In this document: in pieces, positions 44,004 through 53,156 of the stretch
Layout: the number at the start of each line of letters is the position of its first letter
How positions within the stretch are numbered: the first letter of the stretch is position 1
Source of the DNA: JASHVB01 sp035535035
GTDB lineage: Bacteria > Pseudomonadota > Alphaproteobacteria > Acetobacterales > Acetobacteraceae
DNA length: 64,000 nt
Direction of reading: 5' to 3'
NCBI GenBank assembly: GCA_035535035.1
Contig: DATLQW010000224.1
Span: 1 to 64,000 of the forward strand
Translations under genes and position numbers: made by a program
The notes under the pieces: generated by a model
Database searches by the model: none
Told to the model about the DNA's origin: nothing
The model's input: only the letters and a program-made list of their open reading frames with translations

Positions 44004-44591
44004 ATGCCGCATGTCCCGGTGCCCCCGGATGCTTCGCCGGCGTTGCAGCGCTACGTCGCGCTGCTGCTGCGCTGGAATCGCGCGATCAATCTGGTCGGTG
44101 CGCGCGACCTTCCCGCGCTTTGGACGCGCCACATCGCGGACAGCCTGCAATTGGGCGCGCTGTGGAACAAGCCGCCCAAACGCGCGATCGATCTGGGTTC
44201 GGGCGCCGGATTTCCCGGTCTGGTGCTGGCGATCCACTACGGCATTCATTTCGATCTGCTCGAGCAGGACCAGGGGAAGGCGGCGTTTTTGCGGGAGGCG
44301 GCGCGGGTGACGGGGGCGCCGGTCACCGTGGTTGCGACGAAGATCGAGGATGCGGTGGTGCCGCGCGCGAAGCTGGTCACCGCGCGCGGCCTGGCGCCGC
44401 TGTCGCGGCTTTTGGGTTATGCGGAAAATCTGCTGACGCCGGACGGCGAGTGCCTGTTCCTGAAAAGCCGTGGCGTCGAGTCGGAGATTGCCGAGGCCGC
44501 CAGGGCGTGGACGATGCGCATCGAGCAGCTCCCAAGCCGCACCGGCGGCAACGGCGTAATCCTGCGGGTGTCGGGGATCGCCCGGATGTGA
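44004..44591 (+). CDS. rsmG: 16S rRNA (guanine527-N7)-methyltransferase RsmG
   Basis: RsmG methylates G527 of 16S rRNA. The length of 195 residues is normal. Motifs: RYVALLLRWNRAINLVGARD, RHIADSLQLGAL, the SAM loop AIDLGSGAGFPGLVLAI, LLEQDQGKAAFLREAARVTGAPV and TARGLAPLSRLLGYAENLL. The ATG at 44004 is chosen because the frame upstream only overlaps livH. In many alphaproteobacteria rsmG lies next to mnmG and parAB; here it stands alone beside a transporter operon, so it may have been moved. The protein is otherwise ordinary. Confidence 0.95.
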   Translation: MPHVPVPPDASPALQRYVALLLRWNRAINLVGARDLPALWTRHIADSLQLGALWNKPPKRAIDLGSGAGFPGLVLAIHYGIHFDLLEQDQGKAAFLREAARVTGAPVTVVATKIEDAVVPRAKLVTARGLAPLSRLLGYAENLLTPDGECLFLKSRGVESEIAEAARAWTMRIEQLPSRTGGNGVILRVSGIARM

Positions 44592-44696
44592 TGCGGCTGG
44601 GGCGGACAGCGTCCAGTCGCGGCCGGTTCGACAGACAAGCCTCACCCTGATACCAGCGATTCCGACAGACACGGCGCGGAGGCGGACGCAACGGCC

Positions 44697-45563
44697 ATGA
44701 ACGACCAGGTGACAGAGGATCCGCAGGCGATTCTGGATCGGCTGGAGCGACAGGCGGTCCGTTATGAGACCCCGTGCGGCGACGGCACCATGGTGTGGCA
44801 CGTGTGGGATACCTCCGGCGGCACCGCGCCGGTGCTGGTGCTGTTCCATGGCGGCGCCGGATCATGGCGGCACTGGGCGCATAACATTCCCGTGCTGGCG
44901 CAACACTATCGCCTGTTGGTGCCCGACTTGCCGGGTCTCGGCGAATCCGCGTCGCCGTCCAATATCGATACGGCGGAGGCGATCGCCGAGGTGGTGGCCG
45001 CCGGCATCGACGCGGTGCTGGGGCGGGAAACCACGTATGACCTGGCTGGGTTTTCCTTCGGTGGCACCATGGCGAGCTGCGTCGCCGCGATTCACGGGGC
45101 GCGCGTGCGCTCGCTCACCATCGTCGGGTCGGGCGGCGTCGGGCCGTCCAACAGCGGGATCGAGCTGCTGAAGGTGCGGCATCTGCAAGGCCAGGAGCGG
45201 ATGGAGGCCCATCGCACCAACCTCAACCGGCTGATGATCGCCGATCCGGCGAAGATCGACGCGCTGGCGCTGGCGATCCAGGACTGGAACACGATGCACT
45301 CGCGGGTGAAGACGCCGATCCTCTCGAGCAGTGGCGCGTTGTGGCGTGCGCTGGACAAGGTGCATGTGCCGATCAATGGCATCTGGGGCGACAAGGATGC
45401 GCCCGCCAACCCGCGTGCGGCGGAACGCGTCGCCGTCATGCGCGCGCGACGGCCGGACGCGGATGTGCGCATGATCCCGGGTGCCGGCCATTGGGTGGCG
45501 TATGAGGCGCCGGAACAGGTGAACGCCATGCTGCTGGAGATGCTGCGGCGGACCCGGCCATAA
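44697..45563 (+). CDS. Alpha/beta hydrolase
   Basis: The 288-residue protein has the alpha/beta hydrolase fold: VLVLFHGGAGSWRHWAHNIPVLAQHYRLLVPDLPGLGESA (oxyanion region), nucleophile S120 in LAGFSFGGTMAS, a likely acid in INGIWGDKDAPANP, and the catalytic His in IPGAGHWVAYE. It may act on an ester, lactone or C-C bond in an aromatic or acid degradation route. It is ten bases before the CoA transferase gene, which has its own strong ribosome site, so the two are probably one operon with the asparaginase-like gene beyond. No signal peptide is seen. Confidence 0.85.
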   Translation: MNDQVTEDPQAILDRLERQAVRYETPCGDGTMVWHVWDTSGGTAPVLVLFHGGAGSWRHWAHNIPVLAQHYRLLVPDLPGLGESASPSNIDTAEAIAEVVAAGIDAVLGRETTYDLAGFSFGGTMASCVAAIHGARVRSLTIVGSGGVGPSNSGIELLKVRHLQGQERMEAHRTNLNRLMIADPAKIDALALAIQDWNTMHSRVKTPILSSSGALWRALDKVHVPINGIWGDKDAPANPRAAERVAVMRARRPDADVRMIPGAGHWVAYEAPEQVNAMLLEMLRRTRP

Positions 45564-45575
45564 GGAGGAAGCGTG

Positions 45576-48188
45576 ATGTCGAATGCCAGCGCGATCGAGC
45601 GCGGCCCCGGCGAGATGATGGGCAATGCCGGTCCGGGCATGCTGTCCGGGCTGCGCGTCATCGAGATTGCCGACGAGCGCGCGGAATATACCGGACTGCT
45701 GTTGGCCGGGCTCGGTGCGGAGGTGGTGAAGATCGAGCCGCCGGAAGGCAACGCGACCCGGCGCATCGGGCCGTTCCTGGAGGACCAGCCAGGGCCGGAG
45801 CGCTCGTTGTTCTTCTGGAACTACAACCGCGGCAAGCAGTCCGTCGTGCTGGACCTGCGGGAGTCGCCGGCGCGCGAAGGGCTGTTGCGATTGCTGCAAG
45901 GCGCCGACGTGCTGCTGGATTCCTCGTGCGGCGCGCTGAACCAGGTACTCGGCCTGGATCGCGCCGCGCTGAATGCGCGCTTTCCGGCGCTGGTGACCGC
46001 GCGCGTGACGCCGTTCGGCGATGACGGGCCGTGGGCCCGGTTCAAAGGCTCCGACCTGATCCATCTGGCGCTCGGCGGGGTGATGATGAACTGCGGCTAC
46101 GATCCCGATCCAAAGCTGGAATACGACACGCCGCCGATCGCGCCGCAGGTCTGGCATGCCTACCATATCGCCGGCGAGCAACTTGCGACCGGCATCATCG
46201 CGGCGCTGATTCACCGGCAGCGCAGCGGCGAAGGCCAGGACGTTTCGGTGGCGGTGCACGAGGCGGTGGCGAAGAATCCCGAACTCGACATCATGCACTG
46301 GGTGATGCGGCGCGTGCCGTTGTGGCGGCTGACCAATCGGCACGCGGTGGAGACCCCGAATCATTCACCCAGCATCAGCCACACCAAGGACGGGCGCTGG
46401 TTCATTTCGCACGGCATGGGCGCACGCGACCTGAAGAACCTGGTGCCGCTGCTGGCGAAATACGGCATGCGGGCGGATCTGCAACCGCCGCCGCCGGACG
46501 CCGATTTGAAGGCGCGGCAGGTGCCCGGGTCGCAGGCGGGCGACGAGACGCGGGCACATATGCTCGACGTGGTGCAGCGCTTCATCCGTGCCTGGACCTA
46601 TGCCGACATGCCGTGGCGCGAGGCGCAGGACGCCGGCCTGCTATGGGCACCGCTGCGCAAGCCGCACGAGAACGCGCTGGACGAACACTGGCTGCGCCGC
46701 AAGAGCTTCGCCGACGTGCCACATCCGGAACATGGCCGCAGCTTCCGCTATGCGACCAGCAAGTGGCTCAGCACGGCGACGAGTTGGCAGGTCGGCCGCC
46801 GAGCGCCCCTGCTGGGTGAGGACACCGAAACGGTGTTGGGCGCGGCGACGCGTCGGCCGGGCGTGCCGGCACAACCGCGCGGTCATGCGACCCCGCGTTT
46901 GTCGGCACTGCACGGCAAGCCGTTTCCCTTGCAGGGCGTGAAGATTCTTGATTTCGCCTGGTTCCTGGCGTCGGCCGGCGGCACACGCTTCCTCGCCGCG
47001 ATGGGCGCGGAAAGCTTCAAGGTGGAATGGAAGGACAATCCCGACACGCGGCTGGCAGCGATGGCGCCGGTCGGCGGACGCGCGGCGCGCGATGCGGCGA
47101 CCGGCCCGTTGCCAGGCGTCAAGGACCACAACATGGGCGGGCAGTTCAACAACAAGAACGCCGGCAAGCGTGGCATATCGCTGAACATCCGCCATCCGAA
47201 GGGCTTGCAGATCGCCAAGGACCTGGTGCGCATCTGCGATGTCGTGGCCGAGGGATTTTCGCCCGGCGTGCTGCAACGGCTCGGGCTGGGCTACGACGTG
47301 CTGAAGTCGATACGCCCGGACATCATCTATATCCAGCAGTCCGGCATGGGTTCGCACGGGCTGTACGGCCGAATGCGCACGGTCGGTCCGGTGGCCGCGG
47401 CGTTCGCGGGGCAGGGTGACATGTCGGGGCTGCCGGACCCGGCGATGCCGGTCGGCTGGGGCTATTCATACCTCGACTGGATGGGTGCCTATGGCTACGC
47501 GCTGGCACTTCTCGGCGCGCTGCATTACCGCGAACGCACGGGCCAGGGGCAGTGGATCGACGCCTCGCAGTGCGAGTCGGGATTGTTCCTGACCGGAACG
47601 ACGATTCTTGACTGGTCGGCGAACGACCGGGTGTGGCGGCGGTACGGCAACCGCTCGCCCTATAAGCCGGCGGCGCCGCATGGCGCATATCGATGTTCGG
47701 GCACGGATCGCTGGATCGCCATCGCCTGCTTCACGGATGCGGAGTGGCGGGCGCTGGCGCACGCGGCGGACCAGGGGGCGTGGTTGGTGGATCGGCGCTT
47801 CGCGACATTGGCCGATCGGCTGGTGCATCAGGATGCGCTGGATGCGGCAGTGCAATCCTGGACGGCATCGCACGAACCGTTCGAACTGATGAACCGCCTG
47901 CAGCGCGCCGGCGTGCCAGCCGGTGCGTGCCAGACCGCGGAAGACCGCTGCGATCGCGACCCGCAACTGCGCCACCTGAAATGGCTGACGGAAGTTACCG
48001 GCAGCAAGATAGGCACCTGGCCGGTCTATGAACTGCCGATGAAGTTCGACCGCACGCCGGCCTATATCGGCGGCCCGATCGATCGTGGCGCACCATGCTA
48101 CGGCGAAGACAACGAATGGCTGCTGACCAACCTGTTGGGCATGACGGCCTCGGATGTCGAAAAGCTCGCGGAGGAGGGCATCATTTGA
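45576..48188 (+). CDS. Double-domain CaiB/BaiF (family III) CoA transferase
   Basis: Family III CoA transferases move CoA between acids, through an aspartyl-CoA intermediate. This 870-residue protein has two such domains in tandem. The first starts near residue 20 (LSGLRVIEIADERAEYTGLLLAGLGAEVVKIEPPEGN, then FFWNYNRGKQSVVLDLR), the second near residue 450 (LQGVKILDFAWFLASAGGTRFLAAMGAESFKVEWKDNPDTRL, then GKRGISLNIRHPKGLQIAKDLVRICDVVAEGFSPG). The usual catalytic Asp lies in the region before NPRL-like stretches and is not obvious in the first copy. A GTG at 45573 precedes the ATG; AAGGAGGAAG lies at 45562-45571. The tandem form may be a heterodimer-like single chain. Substrate unknown. Confidence 0.85.
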   Translation: MSNASAIERGPGEMMGNAGPGMLSGLRVIEIADERAEYTGLLLAGLGAEVVKIEPPEGNATRRIGPFLEDQPGPERSLFFWNYNRGKQSVVLDLRESPAREGLLRLLQGADVLLDSSCGALNQVLGLDRAALNARFPALVTARVTPFGDDGPWARFKGSDLIHLALGGVMMNCGYDPDPKLEYDTPPIAPQVWHAYHIAGEQLATGIIAALIHRQRSGEGQDVSVAVHEAVAKNPELDIMHWVMRRVPLWRLTNRHAVETPNHSPSISHTKDGRWFISHGMGARDLKNLVPLLAKYGMRADLQPPPPDADLKARQVPGSQAGDETRAHMLDVVQRFIRAWTYADMPWREAQDAGLLWAPLRKPHENALDEHWLRRKSFADVPHPEHGRSFRYATSKWLSTATSWQVGRRAPLLGEDTETVLGAATRRPGVPAQPRGHATPRLSALHGKPFPLQGVKILDFAWFLASAGGTRFLAAMGAESFKVEWKDNPDTRLAAMAPVGGRAARDAATGPLPGVKDHNMGGQFNNKNAGKRGISLNIRHPKGLQIAKDLVRICDVVAEGFSPGVLQRLGLGYDVLKSIRPDIIYIQQSGMGSHGLYGRMRTVGPVAAAFAGQGDMSGLPDPAMPVGWGYSYLDWMGAYGYALALLGALHYRERTGQGQWIDASQCESGLFLTGTTILDWSANDRVWRRYGNRSPYKPAAPHGAYRCSGTDRWIAIACFTDAEWRALAHAADQGAWLVDRRFATLADRLVHQDALDAAVQSWTASHEPFELMNRLQRAGVPAGACQTAEDRCDRDPQLRHLKWLTEVTGSKIGTWPVYELPMKFDRTPAYIGGPIDRGAPCYGEDNEWLLTNLLGMTASDVEKLAEEGII

Positions 48189-48271
48189 ACGATCCCGGTG
48201 ATCCGGAGAGCAGTCTCGCCGTCATCCGTGCCGGCGACGTGACGTTGCCGCGGCGCGTGCCGGCGTGAGCC

Positions 48272-49267
48272 ATGACGGTAAAGGTCGATCACCCGATGGT
48301 GCTGCTCTCCAACAACGAAGGCACGCTCGGCGTGCCCACCACGGCGCAGATGCTCTCGGAAGGCGCGCACGCGCTGGATGCGATCGAGGCCGGCATCCGG
48401 TTGATCGAGGCGGATCCATCGGTGCGCACGGTCGGCCGCGGCGGCTGGCCGAACCTGCTGTGCCAGATGGAGCTGGACGCCTGCCTGATGGACGGCACCA
48501 CGCTGCGCAGCGGTGCGGTCGGTGCGCTGCAAGGCTTCCTTCATCCGGTCAGCGTCGCGCGCGAGATCATGCGCCGGCTGCCGCACGAATTGCTGGTGGG
48601 CGAGGGCGCCGCGCGCTTTGCCCGCGAGATCGGCGCCGAGGCAGCGGACAATCTGATCGAGGATTCCCGCGCCGCCTGGCAGGCGTGGTTCGACAACGAA
48701 CTCACGCCGGAACAAAAGCGCGCGTGGCCAGACGTGGAACTGGCGCCGCTGTGCCGCCACGCGATCGATCCGGAGGTGGGGCGCGACACCACGGTGTTTC
48801 TCGCGCAGGACTTGCACGGTGATATCTGTTGCGGCACCAGCACATCCGGCTGGGGCTGGAAATACCCCGGCCGGCTCGGCGACAGTCCGATCGTCGGTGC
48901 CGGCTGCTATGCCGACACGCGCTACGGCGCGGCGGCCTGCACCGGTGCCGGCGAAATGACCATCCGCTGCGGTACTGCCCGGTCGGTCGTGCTCTACATG
49001 AAGCGCGGCGCCAGCGTGGCCGCTGCGGCGCTCGAGGCCGCCGAGGACATGCGCGCGTTGCAAGGCGGCTTGCTCAGCCGCGTGACGATCCACGCCATCG
49101 ATGCGCGCGGCAACCACAAGGTCGTCGCGGTGAACGGCGCCGGCGACAACACCTATTGGCGGTGGGACGGGCAGGGCGCGCCGCGGTCGTTGCGCGCCGA
49201 ACCGGTGGCGGTTCACCGCGGCGACATCAGGCCGAGCGCCACGACCCGCTATGCCTATGGGCGCTGA
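48272..49267 (+). CDS. Ntn-hydrolase, glycosylasparaginase/isoaspartyl peptidase type
   Basis: The family cuts amide bonds of asparagine-like substrates after self-cleavage to expose an N-terminal threonine. The nucleophile region is DPEVGRDTTVFLAQD, with the probable cut between D172 and T173, then ICCGTSTSGWGWKYPGRLGDSPIVGAGCYADTRYGAAACTGAGE, which is the family's glycine-rich core. The 331-residue length is normal for the precursor. No signal peptide is visible, unlike the eukaryotic glycosylasparaginases. It is the last gene of the + strand run and is convergent with the second lactonase-like gene. A role in amide breakdown linked to the CoA transferase is possible. Confidence 0.85.
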   Translation: MTVKVDHPMVLLSNNEGTLGVPTTAQMLSEGAHALDAIEAGIRLIEADPSVRTVGRGGWPNLLCQMELDACLMDGTTLRSGAVGALQGFLHPVSVAREIMRRLPHELLVGEGAARFAREIGAEAADNLIEDSRAAWQAWFDNELTPEQKRAWPDVELAPLCRHAIDPEVGRDTTVFLAQDLHGDICCGTSTSGWGWKYPGRLGDSPIVGAGCYADTRYGAAACTGAGEMTIRCGTARSVVLYMKRGASVAAAALEAAEDMRALQGGLLSRVTIHAIDARGNHKVVAVNGAGDNTYWRWDGQGAPRSLRAEPVAVHRGDIRPSATTRYAYGR

Positions 49268-49290
49268 CGCGCCGCATCGCGACCGCGACG

Positions 49291-50085
49291 TTATCGCAGC
49301 GGTGCGACGTCCAGCCGCACCACCAGGCCCTCCAGTTCCGGCCGCGGTGGCGGGTAGCGGCGCATGACGTCCGGGTCGTGTCCCGGCACGATGTGCTGCG
49401 GGCTCGGCGCGTGGGCGCGCAACGTATCGAACGCCTCCAGCATGTCGCCGACATGCAGCACGGTCGTGTATGGCCGGCCGGTTTCCATGTGCTCGTAGTA
49501 GTGCGTCACGTCGGACGCCAGAACGACGACGCCGCGCGCGGTGTTCACTTTGACGAATTGCAGCCCGGCGGAGTGCCCGCCGGTCGGCACCACGCTGATC
49601 CCGGGCAGCACCTCGGCCGGACCGTTATAATGAACCACCCGGCCGTCGAAATTCAGCCGCACGACGCCGCAAACGTCGTCCGGCTCGAAGCTCTTCGCCA
49701 ACTGGCGGTGTTTCATGTAGCGGCCCACAGCATAGTGGATTTCCGGTTCCTGCAAATGGAACCGTGCCTGCGGAAACTGGTGAAAATTCCCGACATGGTC
49801 GTAATGCATGTGGGTCAGGATGACGTCGCGCACCGCAGCGGCATCCACTCCGACGAGGGACAGGGCATCGATCGGGTCGCGCGTCAGCTTGCGGCCGCGT
49901 TTGGCGCCGCTCTCGGCGGTGAAGCCGATATCGATCACCACGGCGCGGTCGGCATTCTTCGCCACCCAGACGAAATAGTCCATCGGCATCGGTCCGTCAT
50001 GCGGATCGCCGCCGATGAAGTGCTCCGTGCGGCGCGCCTCGCGCGTAGCGTAGCGGATGGCGAAGACTTCATAGTCCGCTGTCAT
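49291..50085 (-). CDS. Metallo-beta-lactamase-fold hydrolase, N-acyl homoserine lactonase-like (second copy)
   Basis: The protein (264 residues) is a paralogue of the gene at 38268-39071. Both carry FIGGDPHDGPMP and the metal motif THMHYDHVGNFHQFPQA or its equivalent, a later His (PTGGHSAGLQFV here), VLASDVTHYYEHM and the final IVPGHDPDVM. The two differ along most of the length, so the duplication is not recent. It lies two bases after the luciferase-like monooxygenase gene, in a different operon from its partner. Lactone or ester hydrolysis is the most likely class of reaction; acyl-homoserine lactones are only one possibility. Confidence 0.85.
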   Translation of the reverse strand: MTADYEVFAIRYATREARRTEHFIGGDPHDGPMPMDYFVWVAKNADRAVVIDIGFTAESGAKRGRKLTRDPIDALSLVGVDAAAVRDVILTHMHYDHVGNFHQFPQARFHLQEPEIHYAVGRYMKHRQLAKSFEPDDVCGVVRLNFDGRVVHYNGPAEVLPGISVVPTGGHSAGLQFVKVNTARGVVVLASDVTHYYEHMETGRPYTTVLHVGDMLEAFDTLRAHAPSPQHIVPGHDPDVMRRYPPPRPELEGLVVRLDVAPLR

Positions 50086-50087
50086 TG

Positions 50088-51119
50088 TCAGGCCTCCACG
50101 CGCGCTTCATGCAGATCCGGCATCACCTGCCTGGTGAACAGGTCGATTGAATGCAGTGCCTCATCCGCGGCGATGTCGCCGAAGGCGAAGCGGTTGAGCA
50201 AATAGTTGAGGCCGCCGTCGTCGATCGTGCGTTGCAGGAAATCGCGCACCTTTTCTGGCTTGCCGGCGACGGCGCGGCCTTCGGCTTCGGCTGCCTCGAA
50301 GGTTTCGGGGAACATCGCGTTCGGGTTGGGCAATTGCATGTTGTGCTTGCGCCACAGCTTCAGGAAGCTGTCGCGCCACTTGCCATAGCCGCGCCGCGCC
50401 ACGTCCAGCGCCTCGCGTTCGGTGTCGGCCACAACGACGTGGCGGCCGACGCCCATCAGCGGCACGTCTTGCGGCGCATTGCCGGCTTCCGCCCATTCGG
50501 CGCGATAGCGGTCGGTCAGCGGTCGCATCCTTGGGCCCGCGACGTTGCCCACGACGTTGACGCGATGCTGTACCGCCCACGGCACGGCATCCAGCCGGCC
50601 GATGCCGTACCACAGCGGCGGATGCGGCTTCTGGTAGGGTTCCATTTCCATCGGCACGTCGCGATATTGGTAGTATTTGCCTTGGAAGGTCAGCTCCTTG
50701 CAGGCCATGCCGCGCAGGATGATCTCCAGCGCTTCCTGGTACATCGCGGGCGTTTGCGCCGGATCGAGACCGTAATAGCGCAGCTCGATCGGCGAGATGC
50801 CGCGGCCGACGCCGAGCAGTAGCCGGCCACGGCTCATCTGGTCGAGCATGCAAAGTTCTTCGAGAAGTTTCAGTGGATGATAGAGCGGCAGCAGATACAC
50901 CAGCGCGCCGAAGCGCAGTTGCGTGGTGCGCTGCGCGATCGCCGCCAGCCAGACACCGGGCGAGGGCGCCACGCCCAGCGGCGTCGCGTGATGCTCGGCG
51001 ACATGATAGCCGTAGAATCCGGCGCGGTCATAGGCTTCGACCAGCCGCATGCGGTCGGCGAAGAATTCATCGAGCGGCCCGGGGCCGCGATCCATGTGGT
51101 CGAACACGCCGAGCCGCAT
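50088..51119 (-). CDS. Luciferase-like (LLM class) flavin-dependent monooxygenase
   Basis: LLM enzymes use reduced FMN and oxygen to oxidise small organic compounds. The 343-residue protein has RLGVFDHMDRGPGPLDEFFADRMRL at the start, then YGYHVAEHHATPLGVAPSPGVWLAAIAQRTTQLRFGALVYLLPLYHPLKLLEELCMLDQMSRGRLLLGVGRG, a block typical of the family, and PPLWYGIGRLDA. The start at 51119 is preferred to a GTG or ATG further back because MRLGVF is the usual beginning. It is two bases before the lactonase-like gene and 67 bases after the thiolase gene. The substrate is not evident. Confidence 0.88.
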   Translation of the reverse strand: MRLGVFDHMDRGPGPLDEFFADRMRLVEAYDRAGFYGYHVAEHHATPLGVAPSPGVWLAAIAQRTTQLRFGALVYLLPLYHPLKLLEELCMLDQMSRGRLLLGVGRGISPIELRYYGLDPAQTPAMYQEALEIILRGMACKELTFQGKYYQYRDVPMEMEPYQKPHPPLWYGIGRLDAVPWAVQHRVNVVGNVAGPRMRPLTDRYRAEWAEAGNAPQDVPLMGVGRHVVVADTEREALDVARRGYGKWRDSFLKLWRKHNMQLPNPNAMFPETFEAAEAEGRAVAGKPEKVRDFLQRTIDDGGLNYLLNRFAFGDIAADEALHSIDLFTRQVMPDLHEARVEA

Positions 51120-51186
51120 CGTTTCCCCCTTCGCCCCGGTTGTGGCCGTGCGGCACAAGCGCGCCGGCGGCGGTTCGGCCAGCGCG

Positions 51187-52389
51187 CTACACGCGCTCGA
51201 TCAGCGCCGCGATGCCCTGGCCGACGCCGATGCACATGGTGGCGATGGCGCGCTTGCCGCCGCTCGTCTCCAGCGCGTTCACCGCGGTCAAAGCAAGCCG
51301 CGCGCCGGACATGCCCAGCGGGTGCCCCAGTGCGATCGCACCGCCATGCGGGTTCACATGCTCGGCATCGTCGGGCAGGCCGAGCTGGCGCATCACCGCC
51401 AGGCCCTGTGCGGCAAAAGCCTCGTTGAGCTCGATGATATCGACGTCGCCGATCGACAGGCCGGTCTTCTCCAGCAGCTTCCGCACGGCGGGCGCCGGGC
51501 CGATGCCCATGATGCGCGGCGGCACGCCGGCGGTCGCCATTGCCACCACGCGGGCGCGCGGCGTCAACCCGTGCCGGCGCACGGCGTCCTCCGAGGCGAT
51601 GATCAGTGCCGCGGCGCCGTCGTTCACGCCCGAGGCGTTGCCGGCGGTGACGGTGCCGGGCTCGCGGAACGGCGTGCGCAGCTTGGCGAGGCCCTCTAGC
51701 GTGGTGTCGGCGCGGGGGTGCTCGTCCTTGTCCACCACGGTGTCGCCCTTGCGGCCCTTGATGGTGACCGGCGCGATCTCCCGCGCGAAGAACCCGTCGG
51801 CCTGTGCCTTGGCGGCGCGCATCTGGCTGCGGTATGCGAACTTGTCCTGGTCCTGCCGGGAGATCTGGAATTCCTCGGCGACGTTCTCGCCGGTTTCCGG
51901 CATCGCGTCGGTGCCGTAGATCTTCTGCATCTGCTGGTTGACGAAACGCCAGCCGATCGTCGTGTCGTAGATCTCGTTGCTGCGCGAGAACGCTTCGGTC
52001 GCCTTGCCCATGACGAACGGCGCCCGGGTCATGCTTTCCACGCCGCCGGCCAGCATCAGTTCGGCCTCGCCGCAGCGGATGGCGCGGGCCGCGGTGCCCA
52101 CGGCGTCGAGGCCCGAACCGCACAGGCGGTTGATGGTGGCGCCGGACACGCTGGCGGGCAGGCCGGACAGCAACACCGCCATGCGCGCGACGTTGCGGTT
52201 GTCCTCGCCAGCCTGGTTGGCGCAGCCGAGGATGCAATCATCCAGTGCTGCCCAGTCGATTTGCGTGTTGCGTTGCATCAGCACCCGGATCGGGTGCGCG
52301 GCGAGGTCATCGGTGCGCACGTCGCGCAGCGCGCCGGCATAGCGGCCGATGGGGGTGCGGGCGAAGTCGCAGATATACGCGTCGGTCAT
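51187..52389 (-). CDS. pcaF: Thiolase, 3-oxoadipyl-CoA thiolase-like
   Basis: The enzyme is a degradative thiolase of 400 residues, the length of PcaF/PaaJ. Motifs: CDFARTPIGRYAGALRDVRTDDLA, the active-site C90 in INRLCGSGLDAV, AGGVESMTRAPFVMGKA, NEAFAAQGLAV, NPHGGAIALGHPLGMSGAR with the catalytic His, and the C-terminal TMCIGVGQGIAALIERV with the second Cys. This build, with VGTAARAIRCGEAELMLAGG, matches 3-oxoadipyl-CoA thiolase more than acetoacetyl-CoA thiolase, but the distinction is not certain by eye. It is the first gene of the operon that ends with the second lactonase-like enzyme. Confidence 0.85.
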   Translation of the reverse strand: MTDAYICDFARTPIGRYAGALRDVRTDDLAAHPIRVLMQRNTQIDWAALDDCILGCANQAGEDNRNVARMAVLLSGLPASVSGATINRLCGSGLDAVGTAARAIRCGEAELMLAGGVESMTRAPFVMGKATEAFSRSNEIYDTTIGWRFVNQQMQKIYGTDAMPETGENVAEEFQISRQDQDKFAYRSQMRAAKAQADGFFAREIAPVTIKGRKGDTVVDKDEHPRADTTLEGLAKLRTPFREPGTVTAGNASGVNDGAAALIIASEDAVRRHGLTPRARVVAMATAGVPPRIMGIGPAPAVRKLLEKTGLSIGDVDIIELNEAFAAQGLAVMRQLGLPDDAEHVNPHGGAIALGHPLGMSGARLALTAVNALETSGGKRAIATMCIGVGQGIAALIERV

Positions 52390-52706
52390 GGTGCGTTTTC
52401 TCCCGGGTTCGGGCGGCGTGGCGTTGGCGACGGTGTAGCGCCGACGCGGAACCGGGGGAAGGCCGCGTCCGGCGACGATTACCGGTGCAACGCCTGGCGG
52501 ACGGTGTCGGCCCCACCGGTGCGCGTGCCGGTGTCCTGCGCCGATTATTTCTCTGGACCCGCGCGCGCAGGCCAACCAGGGCCGCACCCATGTGGCCGGG
52601 CTTACTCAGCCTCTGGCGCATGGTCGGGCCAGCCTGGCCGCCGCCGTGCGAGGGAGACGGCGGAAGCCTAGCGATTTCGCCGGCCGGGTCACGCTATAGT
52701 GCCCGC
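52390..52706. other. Intergenic region, no gene recognised
   Basis: About 317 bases lie between the thiolase start and the MNT pseudogene. I see no protein with a known motif, no RNA gene and no clear repeat. It should hold the promoter of the thiolase operon on the minus strand and probably the remains of whatever preceded the toxin-antitoxin pair. Confidence 0.4.
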
Positions 52707-52998
52707 ATGGACCGCGATACCGCCATCATCCGGCTGAAAGCGCACGAGGTCGAATTGCACCGCCCCCGGCGTTCAGCATCTTTGGCTGTTCGGTTCCACC
52801 GCCCGCGGGGACGCGCGCCCGGATTCAGACATCGACCTTTTTTGACCATGAATGGGGCAAACTGAGCCTGTTCGATATCAGGGGGTGCAGGAAGTCGCAG
52901 CCCGCATTCCTGGGTGCGACACCGATGTCATGACCCGCGGCAGCTTGCACCCCGTCTTGCTGGATCGTATCGAAACTTCCGCCCTCCTGGTGTTTTGA
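52707..52998 (+). pseudogene. MNT-type nucleotidyltransferase (antitoxin) remnant
   Basis: The start MDRDTAIIRLKAHEVELHR opens in frame, then the catalytic block LWLFGSTARGDARPDSDIDLF appears in the next frame, then a third frame gives DHEWGKLSLFD, and the last gives VQEVAARIPGCDTDVMTRGS, VLLDRIETSALLVF and the TGA at 52996-52998. Joined, this is the small nucleotidyltransferase that acts as antitoxin of HEPN toxins. The three breaks fall at or near runs of C (52762-52766), T (52836-52841) and G (52881-52885). Its TGA overlaps the ATG of the HepT fragment. Confidence 0.8.
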
Positions 52999-53156
52999 TG
53001 ATCTCTCCGTCACCCGAACCACGACTGAAGGATATTGTCGAAGCGATTGGCTACATTCGGTCGGACATGGAGAGTACCACTCTGGAATCCTTCGCAGGCG
53101 ACCGCCGGAAGCGCTGGCGGGTCGAGCGAGGTCTGGAGACCGCTCCGGACGCATGA
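52998..53156 (+). pseudogene. HepT (DUF86/HEPN) toxin fragment
   Basis: From the ATG at 52998, which overlaps the TGA of the MNT remnant, the 52-residue frame reads PEPRLKDIVEAIGYIRSDM, LESFAGDRRKRWRVERGLET. This is the first third of a HepT-like RNase toxin. The intact toxin would continue about 60-70 more residues and include an RxxxxH motif (usually RN..H); no such sequence follows. The fragment is therefore a truncated, inactive toxin. Together with the MNT remnant it shows a decayed toxin-antitoxin pair. Confidence 0.75.
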
